From Chloranthus sessilifolius (taxonomy: Eukaryota; Streptophyta; Magnoliopsida; Chloranthales; Chloranthaceae), in the NCBI GenBank assembly GCA_021018995.1, contig CM037598.1, forward strand, positions 72,248,671 through 72,312,670: DNA of 64,000 nucleotides. The letters are read 5' to 3'. The position numbers and the translations under genes are program-made. Below the pieces are notes generated by a model, which saw only the letters and a list, made by a program, of their open reading frames with translations, ran no database searches and was not told where the DNA came from. This document shows, in pieces, positions 46,490-59,735 of this stretch. Each line of letters opens with the position of its first letter. Positions within the stretch are counted from its first letter, which is position 1.

Positions 46490-48657
46490 TGTCACAACCC
46501 TAGATTTTTGGGATGAGTGCACATCATGCATTACATATAGGTATATGTGTTTCACAAGGAGACCAAAACGAACCATAGACACTATGTGTGTGCGTGGGAA
46601 ACACACTAGTTTTTCCCTAACTTATATGTATAAAAGTGAAAGAGAGAGGAGAGAAGAACCCTTGCGTAACTCTATTTTAACCTAAATAGAGAGAAGGAGA
46701 ATACAAAGAGAAAGAGAAGAAGAGCCTAGTAAAGAACTAGGGTTTTGTTGGGACTCAAATCGGCAGATGAGTTGGAGAAAAGGCTGGAGGAGGAACATTG
46801 GAGGCCTGGTTGCCTAGTAGAATTTAGAATCTTAAATCATCAAACTTGCGCAAGACTCATCGTCGGAGGTATGTAAAAGGCATGATAGATGCTTAGGCAT
46901 GTTTTAAATAATAGGAAGGATGTTGGTTGAATGTTGTTAATGATGTTAAGGTTTGAATGAAGAGAGGAATTGTGTTCTCAATCGGATCGAGGAGTAAAAA
47001 TCATCGCTCCTCGCTCGAGCGGTCTAAAGGGCTCGCTCGAGCGAGGATGAATAGGAAAAATATAGCTCTGGACTCGCTCGAGCGGTCCCCAAAACTAAGG
47101 GCAAGCTCGCTCGAGCGAGGTCCCCAGTAATGCTTCAGTGGCTCGATTTAACCGCTCGAGCAACCTCGATTTAACTGCTCGAGCGAGGTCAAGTGACCGC
47201 TCGAGCGAGGTCTGGTGACCACTCAGTTCTTGAAATGCTCGGATACAAGAAACTTGGGGGTTGTACACCCCAATGGTTCTAGTGACCTTTCTAAGCCTAT
47301 GCTAAATTGAAATGTAGGTCTGACGCATGATCATGAAGTATAAACCTCTACGAAAAGGCGTGCTTTGAAATTCGTCGAGGTAGGGAATATTCTTGAAACA
47401 TGTGCATTATTCCGTAAAATTCATATATGTAGTGTAATCCATTTAAATAGTCAAATACTGCATGATCCTCATGAAAAAGGGTGTGTGAGTGAGTTTAAAA
47501 CGTGAAAGTCTTGAGGTCCTCAGGGGACGAAAAATCATATAGTTAAACAAAGAAGGATGCGATGGAAATAAGGGGCATCCCAGGGATGCAGATGAAAACT
47601 AACAGAGAAACGTAAGTAACGTGATAAGGCCTGATGTAATATAATTAGCACAATCACGGTGAATAACTATATATAGAGCACATTTGATATTTTTATTATT
47701 TAAGGTTTGATTAGAATACCCCACCGACATGGCGGGATACCCACGACTGACTCGACAGGATATCCGTGAGCGGTACGACGGCAGATCCGTACTTTCATAG
47801 CACATCCCAGGGATGTAGATCTAAAAATAGACCCCGCTACCTATGAGAAAGGGGCTTGGGCAGTCTTCCCAGGGGATACATATAATAACTGTCTAGTTAG
47901 ACGACGATGGTGGGTATTCCATCGGGGCTCGATGCTATATTGCTCGGGGACTACTTAAGTTAAAATTTAAGTGATTAGGCCAAATTCACAACTAAACTAG
48001 TAAGGAGATTAAACAAAACCATGCATAGTAACAGTCGAAACCATTATTTTTATTCCAGATATATCAATTATTTTTCATAAGTGTTACTCGATAAATTATG
48101 TTTTTTTAAACTGCTGATATATGTGTGAAGGTTAATCTATATGTTCTTTTTGTTTCCCTACGGAGCTAGGATGTAGCTCACCCCCCTTAGACTATACGTC
48201 GCAGGTCCAGGACTAGCAGCAGCAGAGACTTCTGGAGACGCTGATCCAGGGGTTTCAGATTACGTGCCCACAGAAGAGTCAGAACCTCCTCCTGAGGAAT
48301 TCTTCTAGGAAACCCACTGCATACTTTGAGAGTAAGTTGAGAGTATTAGGTACGGCTTGGTATGTCAAGCCTCTTTATTTCGAATGTTTTTAAATACCGT
48401 TTCTTTGACAAAACGTCTAGGATGAACTGTTATCACTAATGGTTTGGGTAAGTTCTTATGCCCATGAATTGGCATAGGACAAGGACTGCCTTGCGATACC
48501 ATGATTATGTTTTTGAGATTTTATTTAGAGTAGCTACGGGTGCCTCAATTACAGTTTTGGCTTGTATATATCAATGTTTTGTAAAGAACCCAGGGCATGG
48601 CCTTGAAGGTCGTGCTGATGGCACGGATTTCGGGATGCCGAAATTCGGACTGTCACA
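46490..48657 (+). repeat. Gypsy-type solo LTR, plus orientation
   Basis: 2168 bp beginning TGTCACAACCC and ending GGACTGTCACA, flanked by GAGAG on both sides. The flank is a GA microsatellite, so the duplication is weak evidence. It is homologous along much of its length to the reverse complement of 59736-62416, for example a block around 47880-47980 with GCTCGATGCTATATTGCTCG. At 46983-47222 it carries seven copies of a CCTCGCTCGAGCGAGG-type palindrome. A second motif, ATCCCAGGGAT or similar, occurs near 47577, 47806 and 47867. Confidence 0.75.
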
Positions 48658-50229
48658 GAGAGAGAGAGAGGGAGAGAGAGAGAGAGAGGTTCACTTGCAG
48701 AGGTCACTTACGAGAGTAACAACACTAATCTCCTCACCCGAACATGCTTCCTTGCGATACCGTCTTATCAACAAAACCAACAAGATCATGGGAGGTATTC
48801 TTAGCCTTTCAAAGGAGATAAAAAAGAACAAATTTTGGGTTATTAGCATTCTCTTAAAGCTTTAAAAGCAAAGATTGGTAGGTTAAAACTTTAATTATTT
48901 TATTTCAGCTCCAATGAACTGCGTAAATAAATGGACACTTGATTGCATTGCCATATCGATAGCTACATTATTATCAGAACTATTGATGACGATGAAGATT
49001 ACATAGATCATGTGACAGTTCAAGCCATATATTATATGCAATGGTTTGATGGATCTTATTGGGCTTACTTTGATGGGTCTTAATTTGCACACACCCATTG
49101 TTAAACTGGTAAGATTATTTTAGTCTTTTAATTTTTGTTATGTTTTAATGGTTGGGATTAGAGTATCAATTAGTTATTGTTTAATCAATGATTTAGATTA
49201 GAGTTATTTGTAACTATTGTAGCTACTATTGTAAGTTCAGATCTTTCTTTTATATACATACATATATATATATATATATAAAAGGTGGGCAGTTTTTTGG
49301 GGTCAAAATTATGTATTGTCTATTTTAGACGTTGAGGAAGATGAAACAATGGTGAGATCCATGGATCGGCACTAAATGATACGATACATTGAATGTACCG
49401 TATCGGTCTTTACTATGTAAAGTACCGAACGATACATTCAATATATCGTTTGGTACGCACCGATACCGATACGTATCGTCCGATACGTACCGGTTTTGGG
49501 CTCGGACGATACATACCAGTTTTCAGGCATTTTTATCCATGGTGAGATCTACATGACGGTTGGCATTTAAATTCCTTATTTAATTGCTCTTATAAATATT
49601 TTATTTGAATATTGTTTGGTATTTATGACCCACACAATAACTTTACCCTTTCCTATTTTAGGTATAAGTTATATATAATGTTTAATATTATATACAGTGG
49701 CAGTAGCTTTTGAAGCAAAGTGGATAAGACCCTTTCTCTTTATCTAATTGACATATTATATATATATATATAAATAGAGAGAGAGAGAGAGAAGAAGAGA
49801 AACAGCCAACGCATGATGGTTTAGGTCGCACAGGATAAGTTCCATCCATGACGGTAAGATGTGATCTTAATAGAATAAGCAGTCCCAAAAGGGATGGTCC
49901 AACATACCGGCGTATGGTCTTCAACGCTACGAATCAACCGGTACAAGTCCGGTGGCCATCCGGTGAGCCGACAAGGCGTGCCGGTGACAGTAAGGTTAGA
50001 TAACCTCATCGTCATCTTCTTCATTTCTCTGCAACTATATTTTATTTATTTACTTATTTATTTATTTTTATTTTTTATTGCATAAGCCCAAACCAGTGGG
50101 TTATGTGAAAGGTTGGATCACCAACCGGCGGAGGACCATCAACCCACCCACCGAGCCGCCGGCCAACACACGGCGCTCGCAAACCAGTCGGGTTTTTTTT
50201 TTTTTTTTTTTATTGAAAATAAATTAGCT
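48658..50229. other. Intervening DNA with microsatellites and a short inserted element
   Basis: (GA)n at 48658-48690, (AT)n at about 49258-49281 and 49752-49775, (GA)n at 49778-49793, and T18 at about 50192-50210. At 49360-49538 a 180-bp segment rich in GATACG/CGTATC is bracketed by the direct repeat ATGGTGAGATC. At 49900-50000 there is a CCGGT-rich patch. No gene was recognised. Confidence 0.45.
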
Positions 50230-50976
50230 TTAAACCGGGCTCAGATACCAATTTTTCATATGAAATCTTTTGAGAACTTTATCAATATAAGCTCTTTGCA
50301 ATAAGCCTAAAAGTCCAGCTCCTCGATCTCTATGGATCTTAATTCCAAGAATATATTGAGCATTCCCCATATCTTTCATATCAAAACTCTTTGAGAAAAA
50401 ACATTTCGTTTCGTGGAGAAGTATATCATCGACGTAAAGAACAAGAATGATGAAACGCACTTTAACCCTTTTGATGTAATTGCATTGGTCCATAATATTT
50501 TCTTTGAAGCCAAATTGTATCACAATTTTTATCAAATTTTAAATACCATTGTTGTGAAGCCTGCTTTAATCCATAAATGGATCTCTTCAATCTGCAAAAA
50601 AAGTTCTCTTGTCCATGTGCAACAAAACCCTTTGGCTGAGACATACAAATTTCCTCTTCCAGATCACCATTCAAGAATGTCGTTTTAATGTCCATTTGGT
50701 AAAATTCGAGATCGTAGTGAGCAACGATCACAAGGATGATCCGTAGTGAATCTTTTGATGAGACGGGAGAGAATGTTTCATTAAAGTCAATATCAGGTCT
50801 CTGTGTAAAACCCTTGGCAATGAGTCTGGCCTTGTACTTTTCAATATTTCCCTCTGAGTCTCTTTTAGTTTTAAAAACTCATCTGCATTTAATTTCTTTA
50901 TGACTTTCAGGAAGATCAGAGAGTTCTCAAACATGGTTCTTCTCCATAGATTGCAACTCCTCTCTCATGGCCTCCT
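50230..50976 (-). pseudogene. Second copia element: reverse transcriptase, 3'-truncated
   Basis: RT in overlapping frames: FLKLKETQREILKSTR, FYQMDIKTTFLNGDLEEEIC, FCRLKRSIYGLKQASQQWYL and the active site LVLYVDDILL, intact. A MKDMGNAQYILGIKIHRDRG block follows. The protein breaks off after VLKRFHMKN at about 50253. There the minus-strand DNA turns into TTGGTATCTGAGCCCGG, which looks like a Met-type PBS. RNase H is missing and no LTR was found, so this is a truncated copy. Confidence 0.82.
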
Positions 50977-52163
50977 GCTAGTATTGAGATTTGTCGCTCT
51001 CCATAGCTTTGCGGAAGGTAGGAGGGTCATCAAAATCTAGATCAACATTGTCATCCTCTTGCAAATAGACTTCATAATCATATGATATGGCAGATCTTCC
51101 CTCTCTAGAGGATCTCCTTAAAGTAAGTGGTTGCTCTTCAGAAGCAGATAGAGCCACAGTGGGTGCACTCGATGTCCCTATGTCATGAGGAACAAATACT
51201 GATATTGAAGGTCCAACGGAAATAGGAGCCATAGAAAACAAAAGGTAAGGAAGGTCCAACGGGAATAGGTAAAATAATATTTTTGTCTTCTTCGAAGATA
51301 ATATTTCTCCTCTTTTGACTCTCACTAAAAAAATTATCTTCAAGAAATTTTGCATTTGAAGTCTCCACAATCTCTAGTGGCCTTGAAGGGCAATAGAATT
51401 TGTAGGCTCGAGTATGCTCTGGATAACCTATAAAGTAACATGTGATGGTACGAGGGTCAAGTTTCTTCAACTCAGGATTATAAAGTTTTGCTTCAGCTAA
51501 ACATCCCCACACATGGAGATGATTCAAACTAAGCTTGTGACCGGTTCAAATCTTGTAAGGGGTTTCAAGAGCTTCTTTACAAGGTACCCTATTTATAATG
51601 TAAATCGCTGTTTTGAGAGCTTCTTCTAAAAAATTCTCAGGAAGATCTGAAATACTCATCATACTCTGTATGGCATTCTAATATATACGATTTCTCCCTT
51701 CAGAGACGTCATTTTGTTGTGGTATACCTGGAGCAGTGTATTGAGGAACTATGCTCTGTTCCTTTAGGTATTCGACGAAGGGTCTGTGATTTACACCGTC
51801 TTTATCTATTTTCTCATAGTATTCACCTCCACGATCTGATCTAAGACTCTTTATTTTTTTATCTAACTATTTCTCTACCTCAGTTTGAAAGATTTTGAAC
51901 ATGTCAAGTGCCTTGGATTTGTGATGAATTAGATACACATATGCATATCGTGAGAAATTATCTATAAAGTTGATAAAGTAACGCTGCCCACAACGTGAAG
52001 GAGTAGGGAAAGGGCCACAAATGTCAGTATGAATGAGATGCAGTAACTCAAATGATCTTGAAGCTTCAAACTTGCGTTGTTTTATCATTTTTTCTTTAAT
52101 ACATTGAACACAAGTTTTAAAATCACTAAAATCAAGATGTTTAAGAATATTATTTTTGACCAT
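50977..52163 (-). pseudogene. Second copia element: integrase
   Basis: The zinc and core region at 51867-52163 read CVQCIKEKMIKQRKFEASRS, LLHLIHTDICGPFPTPS, FINFIDNFSRYAYVYL. The first catalytic Asp (HTDICGP) is present. The stretch at 51540-51870 contains PQYTAPGIPQQNDVSEGRNR, the NGVSE-type site with small changes. It continues with HLHVWGCLAEAKLYNPELKK and FIGYPEHTRAYKFYCPS at 51183-51527, the usual integrase C-terminal segment. A Ser/Thr-rich linker to RT follows. Several frame breaks make it inactive. Confidence 0.82.
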
Positions 52164-53506
52164 AGTCTCTAGTCTTTTTTTTTATGCATGCCAAAGCATG
52201 AAAGAATTTTCTGTCAAAAGTAAATTCTTGGACTCGGATGAGGTAGAAGAAACATATACTGATGAAGAAGTAGAAGCAATATCAAGAGAGAGCTGAAATA
52301 ACTCGTCTATCAATAAATCATGTCCTACTAAATCAGAATATAGAGTAACAGATAAATCACCGCCAGAAAAGTTGAAATAATATCCATGAACAAGTAATCT
52401 AGATATAGAAATAAGGTTTCATTGGAATGAAGGAATAAAATAAATATCCTGCAGTATTAAAATAAGTCCAGAGTCTAAGACAAGGCAGTAAGTCTCAACG
52501 GCCTCAACTTTAATCGCTTGTTCATTTTCGAGGAAAAGCCTCTCATCCAAGTCTTAGGCTTCTCCTGCAGATTAGCCCCTGCAAAGTATGAGAAACATGC
52601 ACAAAGGCACCTAAGCCAACCCACCATGAACCTTCTAAAACATTTACTAGATTTGATTTAAAGCAAACATGTGTGAAGTTAATACCTCCTCACTGCTTCT
52701 TCTTCATAATATTTTTCCACAAGTAACAATCTTTCTTGATATAACCTTTCTTCTTACAGAAATGGCAGCCAATATCATCGTTGACCTTCACTGCTCTAAG
52801 CTTGGAGTCTTTCTTAATTCCTTTATCGTTGAGTTATTTTTGGTTCTGACCCTTCTTCTTGAAATTCTTCTTGTGAGCTGGCTTATAAGCCGGATTATAG
52901 GGAGGATTGTGGCCAAAATTAGCATACTCGACTCTGTTTCCACAAAATCTTTCTTCTTCGATTACGCACATTGAGATCAATTTATTCAAGTTCCATTTGT
53001 CCTTTTGAGCATTGTAATTCACTTTAAAGGTATTAAATTACTTAGAAAAAAAAGCAACAGCTAAATGCACTACGACATCTTCTTCGATTGTTATTCCTTG
53101 TTCTTTAAGCTTCATAGCCAACATGGACATTTTAAGAATAAATTCTCGCACACTCGTTTCCATCATATTACATATTGACCAATTACACTAAATAGTCGTT
53201 CTGTAGGGATTTTACTGTTCCAATGAACTGATTTTGGATGATCTTCAATAATTCTTTGGCTGTTTCGGTAGTTTCAATTCCACCTCTAATGGGTTTAGTA
53301 ATAGAAGTGCGTATGATCATCATTGTTATACGATTTGCCTTATCCCATCGAGCATATTGGGCCTTTTGAATTTCAGTGGCATTGGACGATAAAGTTGGCT
53401 TGTCCTCCGTGAGAACAAAGTCATAGTCCATATATCCAAGGGTCAAATCAAGACCCATTCGTCAGGTGTTATAATTGGTGTCATTAAGTTTTTCAATACT
53501 GGCCAT
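52164..53506 (-). pseudogene. Second copia element: gag and protease
   Basis: Gag begins with MASIEKLND at about 53506, with a stop near 53461. It then reads MGLDLTLGYMDYDFVLTEDK and WDKANRITMMIIRTSITKPI. A basic stretch (PAYKPAHKKNFKKKGQ) leads to a zinc knuckle CHFCKKKGYIKKDC near 52750. The protease start reads SWWVGLGAFVHVS, where DSGA-type residues are expected, so the catalytic Asp appears lost. Downstream to 52164 only scattered remnants remain. No 5' LTR is visible to the right. Confidence 0.75.
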
Positions 53507-53592
53507 CTGTTGATGTAAAATTGATCCGTCCATAACTGATATGAAAAGGAAACTCGGAAGTCTACTTTGGGTATGGTGTTCCTACATCAGAG

Positions 53593-53604
53593 TGGTATCA
53601 GAGC
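53593..53604 (+). other. Met-type primer-binding site of a gypsy element
   Basis: TGGTATCAGAGC, the standard initiator-Met tRNA primer site, on the plus strand. It starts an internal region whose gag lies just downstream. The LTR that should precede it is not recognisable to the left, where copia sequence ends near 53506. Confidence 0.65.
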
Positions 53605-54490
53605 AAAAAATTTCCGTTAAATTTATCTTGTGTGCTCCCCATCCATCCGATGATGCCGGTGGAAGAGGTAGAGGCCGATCAGCCAAGCACAATTGGAATG
53701 ACAAACTTGAGGGTTCAAATGAAAAAAGATTTACAGCAATTAAAAGGCAGATGCAAACCATATCTCAACAACTCACTGAGTTGCTAGCGAGGAGGGAACC
53801 GTTGATTCCTAGCGGACTATGAATCTGATGGGAGTGATGTCAATCCGCTTCATGGAGGAGCTCCGTACGTTCGTAGAGCGGATAGACAAGACGATCGAAG
53901 CAGAGATCTTGGTATTAAATTGAGATCCCATAATATCATGGTAGTATAAGGGGAGATGATTTTCTTTATTGGATGGATACCATTGACATAATTTTTTGTT
54001 ACAAGGAAATTGTGGAAGAACGTAAGGTGAAATTGATTGTGATGAAACTAAAAGGAAGAGCCTCAACTTGGTGGGAACAAGTGAAGGTCACTCGGGAAAG
54101 ACGAAGCAAGTCGAAGGTGCGAACATGGGAGAAGATGATATCTCTCATGAAGGAGGTATTCTTTCCAATAGTTTATGTGCAGTCCCTTTTTCAAAGGTTA
54201 CAACGAATAAAGTAAGAGCGCCTGTGGAAGAGTCTGCAGAGGAATTTCATCAATTAGTGGCTTGCAATCACTTATCCGAGATAGAAGAACAGTTGGTTGG
54301 TCAATTCATTGATGGATTACGGCCTTCGGCCATGGATATGATGGGGGTGCATCCTATTATTTATTGTTGCAGAGGCTTGTAGGCAAGCAACCTTGGTTGA
54401 AAAGAAATTAAAAAGGGGCTTGAACCGCCTGGCACCAAATAATCAGTTGGTTGGTGCAAGGACTAGTAGTACAAGTTCCAAAAAAAACTG
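53605..54490 (+). pseudogene. Gypsy gag remnant, plus strand
   Basis: After the PBS, frames read KRFTAIKRQMQTISQQLTEL (a helix) and a charged stretch, then the gag domain: FLYWMDTIDIIFCYKEIVEE, RKVKLIVMKLKGRASTWWEQ, TWEKMISLMKEVFFPIVYVQ, LFQRLQRIK. In a neighbouring frame it continues with ESAEEFHQLVACNHLSEIEE and LVGQFIDGLRP. This is the chromovirus-style gag with the WW-Q motif. Small indels shift the frame at least twice. It is cut at 54490 by the insertion of the next element; the rest must lie beyond the window. Confidence 0.78.
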
Positions 54491-57271
54491 TGTCATGACC
54501 AAAATCCACGCACTTGGATCTTGACTCGCGACCCAAACAGATCAGAAGAAAATACTACATCTGAATAAAAAAATTCTAACTAGGGATTAAAACTAGATAT
54601 CCAGATAACCAGATTAAGGATAAAGAGAGAAACTTTTCCTTTTCTTAACAGGTTACACTACCTTAATACATTAAACTAAACACTACATACCAGTCACAGA
54701 GATCAGCGCTAGATAATACTGTTAAATTTTTGTCAATTGATCTTTCCCCAATCCTTTTCCTTCACCTGCAAGGTGGTTAAACCACCGTAAGAGCTAATCC
54801 ACATGCTCCGCAAGTAACCATTCTACTACATATTGACAACTAACATGCCGATAGTTGCAAATTATCAAACTGTCAGTGTAATGTCCTTATTCTTGTACAA
54901 ACTAATTAAATAAATCAGTTGTAATCATGACTGTTTATGGCTAAAAACAAATCTCGTACACAGGTCAACATCACATACAAATATGAATCCAGTGTCGTCA
55001 ACTACAGGGTGCTTTTCTCAGAGAGCAAATAACAAATTTAGAGTAAATAACAGAATTCTCAGATAACAGAATTACCACTAATAATAACATTTCGTATTTT
55101 CTTTATCATGATACTTTGCAGTCCGGTGTTTTCACTGAACTCAGGTTGTTATTAACGTTTTCCAGGCCATACAAATAAAGCAACAAATATGCTCAGACCA
55201 GACAGATAACTTAGAATCTTACACTTAAACTACCACAATAGACTTATCATTGTTGAGGATTAATTTATAGCTAATAGTACGAATACCAAGTGTTTTTCTC
55301 AACTTAGTTGTTAGTTGAGATCAGATAACAGACCAAATATCATATTTATGACCTAGCCAGAGTCTCAAAAATGTCTCATTTGGACTCAGAGGTATCATCT
55401 CATTGCCTTTCAGAAATTATAGTATTCAAATCGAGTGCAAAAATATCAGAAAACGTCAGAAAACATAAATTTATATGCCTCAAAACTCCATCGGCCTTAA
55501 AAAAGATCTAAACACTCATAACACATCAAGTTGTCAAATATAATTAAACGGTCGTAGATTATAGATCTAATTTATGCACGTTACACATGCAAGTCTACCA
55601 CATTACAAATTTAGTTAGCAAATGTCTATACAATCAGGTGTACCGGTATAATATATTCAGTTATCAAATTTTTACACAATTAGGTGTAACCAGTATCACA
55701 TATTCAATCATGAAATTTTTACACAATCAAGTGTAACCAATATACAATATGCAGTTACCACATTTGTACATAATCAGGTGTATCCGGTATAGCATATTCA
55801 GTACCAAATTTTTACACAATCCGTTGTAATCGGTATAACATATTCTAATATAAAATTTTTACACAGTTAGGTGTAACCGGTATACAATATGCAGTTACCA
55901 AATTTACACACAATCAGTTGTCTAAATATTTTGGTGTCAGAGATTGTGTCCCAAAGAGTACAATATCAACACATCAATTCAACCAGTAACACCTAAACCC
56001 AACTTTAATACTTCAATTGATGTATACACTGCATTAAGTGCTTTTGTTTTTGTTTAAGGTTTCAATTATTACCACTGACATCAAAATCCCAGGTTTAAAG
56101 GTATCACAAATCATTCAACAAATCAAGTTGTTTCATGTCCAAGCTAAACAATACAATAAGGTTGCATACACAGATTCCAAGAATAAATAAAAGCTACAGA
56201 TACAAACTTTCACATGCTAAGGTCAAACAGATACAAAATTTACATAGAGGAATACATTAAATAAATATAAAATACAGCTTGAATAAGAGGTTAAGCAAGA
56301 TGTGTTAGAATAGGTACTAGCCTTAACAAATTACAAGCGGCTATAAGATGTGTCTTCGTCGAACGCGCTCGTGCTCTCTCTAGGTTGCTTTCTTTCCCCC
56401 TCTCTCTCTCTCTCTCTCCCTCTCTCTTTCTCTCTTTTTTATTCTCTCTAGCTCTCTTTCTTTTCTCCCTTTCTCTGGCACTCTTTCTTTCTCTATTTCT
56501 TTTTCTTTTGTCTTATCCTCACCAACTAACCCCTGCGAGAGACCCAACGTCTCACTTCTCAGCGCCTCTCAACTCTTCCAGCCCCTTCTATGAATAGAAT
56601 ATTATATTCTATTCTGAGATATAATATTATATTACTATAGCTTAGATTATTATATTATATTAGTAGATATACTATTCTCTTATGTTTATTAGCTTCTATC
56701 ATAGTAAATTATATGTTATCTAATTATAGCATCTCTAATGTCGGCCCACATTTTACTTGTGCCACCCCCACATAACCACATAACATGGGAAAATGGGTTG
56801 GGTCCCTCTATTTGTTCTAGCCAATTTACTAGTGAAAACCCAAATCTATAATATTGTGACTACCTTTAATCACACGATGGTGATATAATTTTATTCTAAT
56901 CTTTCATGCGTTGGATCCTTAGGCCATAGCCTTACCAGCAGACGGTTAGTTTGTGATTACCTATCACATGGTACAGAGCCTATCAAATTGGTCGTCATGT
57001 CACGTGACACACATGCCCAAAACCGATCTCCATGGTCAAATCTAACAAAGTCAATGGTTTTAACACCTTTTTTTGTGCCCTGTATAAATGTCATGCTTAT
57101 CAGTGGATGTGAACCACCCGTTTAATGTACTTTAATATCAGCCATTAAATAAACACAAACAAATGATATCATGCAGAACCAGGTTGGGTCGGATCCTTAC
57201 AAATCGGGTCGGGTCCTTACAAGTCAGGCCCTTACAAATTGGGTCCTTACAAATCGGGTAGGGTCCTTACA
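54491..57271 (-). repeat. Chromovirus 3' LTR (left), with 44-bp tandem repeats
   Basis: 2781 bp, plus-strand ends TGTCATGACC and GGTCCTTACA. It aligns with 63052-64000 from its first base. Between about 55560 and 55925 about eight imperfect units of some 44 bp repeat the pattern TTTTTACACAATCAGGTGTA-(CCGGTAT). A (CT)n-rich tract covers 56395-56515. Near the right end, GGGTCCTTACAAATCGGGT-type units repeat at 57180-57271. Confidence 0.82.
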
Positions 57272-57284
57272 TCCTCCCCTCCTA
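57272..57284 (-). other. Chromovirus polypurine tract
   Basis: On the minus strand AGGAGGGGAGGA directly precedes the LTR start TGTAAGGACC. It is the plus-strand primer site and fixes the element's orientation. Confidence 0.75.
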
Positions 57285-59735
57285 AAATTTCGTCCTCGAA
57301 ATTTACAATTTGCTACCAAGCAACTCTTCTCATTCTCAAATTACTTTCCTTTCAAACTGATTTTGCCAATAACTCTTGACAAGTGAAATCTTCTTGTTCT
57401 AATGTACTTATTCTTTTCTGTCTACTTTGAACTGGCTGAAGTTGATTTTGAATGCTTTGAATCATCTCTATCGTTTCTTACACTAATTTCAGCATTACCA
57501 GTTTTCTTTCACCATCCTTGTCCCAATAAAGAGGTGAAAAACAAGGTTGACCATACAGAGCTTCATATGGTGCCATCTGAATACTGGTCTGGTAGCATTA
57601 TTATATGCAATTTCACTAAAAAGCACTAATTGATCCCGTCTTCAGCACACAACCCCACAACAGGTCTTCTAGGATCTGACTTCAGTTGTCGTATCAAACT
57701 TTCATATTTGACCATTCCAGTACTCCGATGTGAAATGTGAATCTTAATTAGAGGCAAGTGCTTGTGGAATCCCATGGAACCTCACACAATCTTAGTAACA
57801 AATAGTTGGGCCAAGTAGGTCAACGGGTCATTCTTCCTAAGGAATAGTATCATTCCACTTTTATGTCGGCATATCGAGGGTTGTAAGTTGCCTGCGGGTT
57901 TTGGTATTTTGTCTTAATGTGCTAACAGATCAGATCAAACAATTTAAAATATACTGAGTAAGTCAGGAATGTCTGATACATACAATCTACCATGACTACC
58001 GTCCTTATGGATATTAAAATTTGGCTTAAATCTTGCACTCACATCAGCCATTATAGTATTCAGTCTAGAATTATTCTGTTGAGCCTTTGCAATTTCGTAA
58101 AGAATGGTAGGTCGAACATGTAGACTAGACAACATAATTTATTTATTTTTAGACTTACCCCTTTGTACTTTCGTCTTGATTCAGAAATCATTTGGTCCCA
58201 ATTCAGGCATCATTGGCAAATTGCATAAATAAATCCATCTCTATTGTCATATATTCAACTCCTTCTGGTCAAACAAATATCTCACACAACTATTTCTGAA
58301 CCCCATACAAATACTGCCTCCAAATTGTAAGGCAGCCACGATCGTAGCTAGTTCTAGATTATGCAATGGATAGTTCTGCTTATGAACTTTGAGTTGTCTA
58401 GAAACATAACATGACGAAACAACACCAGCACACATCCTATCCCCAAGTTGAAATGCATCACTACCGATCATGTATCCCTTGCTTCCTGAAAGACTGGGTA
58501 CCATTGACGCAGGAGTCACTCTATTCCTCAACTCCTGATAACATGCTTCACATCAATCACTCCAGATACATTTTCACATTGGCTCGAGTCAGTTGTTTTA
58601 AAGGAGCTACACTACAAGGGAAGTCCTTACCCAATCTTTTGATCTACTTAAGAGCGATCAACACCTACACCCTCTTTTCGATATCGCAAGGCCTAGGAAT
58701 GTAACTTTCAGAATGCACATTTTCTCACGTTATCACATACTTTATTTTCTCGTAACATGTGTAACGCTAATTTCAGATGATGTTGTTCATGATCAGCACG
58801 GGACAGAGAACAACCGAGAATATCATCAATGACAATAATAATAAACTCGTCCAGATGTGATTTCAAACCTGGATTCAGAAATCCATGAACGCGACAACTA
58901 CATTGGTCCATCCCAATGGCATTACTTCGAACTCAGTAACCAAGCGGGAACAGAAAGTTGTAATTTATTATTATTTTATTATTATTATTTATTTTTTTCT
59001 CAACAGATAATATTACGAACTCAGATTAAGTTTTGAAAATATAGAGGCACTGTGCAATTGTGCAAACAACGCTTCAAGTCTTGGGATAAGCTTGACTATA
59101 AGTTAGGACAATTAGTTTCGCGTTGTGGCGGTAGACCAGATCACTCATCTAGAAACACATCAGCAACTTTTCCTAATGATCAAACTATTTTCAATTCTTA
59201 ACTTATTCATTTGCTTAGGAACAATGTAGGCTCCATAGCCTTAACACCCTTGTCATCACGACTGATTAGATTATTTTCCTATCCCATTCTCATGAACTTC
59301 ACACAGACCAAGACTATGAAAAGTGACAATCGTCTCAAAATAGTCAACAGGAGCCTAATCAATAGAAAGCCAAGTCATACCCAACACATCAAAATTTGTC
59401 ATTTATATTGCAACGAGCACAAGACTTATACACGTATACATAGTGAAGTATAAAAATAAAAGAACATACTTCATTTCATTCATCGAGTGGTAATTACAGA
59501 TGCATGATTGGTACCAAAAGAGTATTCATAGTACAAAATTTCATTCGTTCACTTCTATGCTCAATTTAACAAAAAGTGTCTGACGCTACAACTCTATATC
59601 TGATTCTCAAGACCTTGCTTATCCTTACACCAACATCAGTGGTGACATTTTCTTTCTTAGGCCTGACCGTTGCACTACAAGGGTCCGCTCTAACTTAGCT
59701 TAATAATGGCCTAGTCGGTACGTTCAGACGATTCT
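57285..59735 (-). pseudogene. Chromovirus pol remnants (RT, RNase H, IN)
   Basis: Three recognisable islands follow in pol order on the minus strand. At 58708-58911 is RT: LKSHLDEFIIIVIDDILGCS, with IDDIL as active site, then HEQHHLKLALHMLRENKV. At 58247-58531 is RNase H: AGVVSSCYVSRQLKVHKQNY, PLHNLELATIVAALQFG, LFDQKELNI. At 57560-58135 are integrase pieces: SLHVRPTILYEIAKAQQNN and, nearer the LTR, EIAYNNATRPVFRWHHMKLC. Everything between is shifted or stopped. The stretch 59000-59735 shows no clear domain. This is the oldest-looking polyprotein in the window. Confidence 0.7.

Noticed and set aside
53593..53604. TGGTATCAGAGC as the primer site of the copia element at 50230-53506
   Set aside because: The copia element runs on the minus strand, while this site and the gag after it are on the plus strand.
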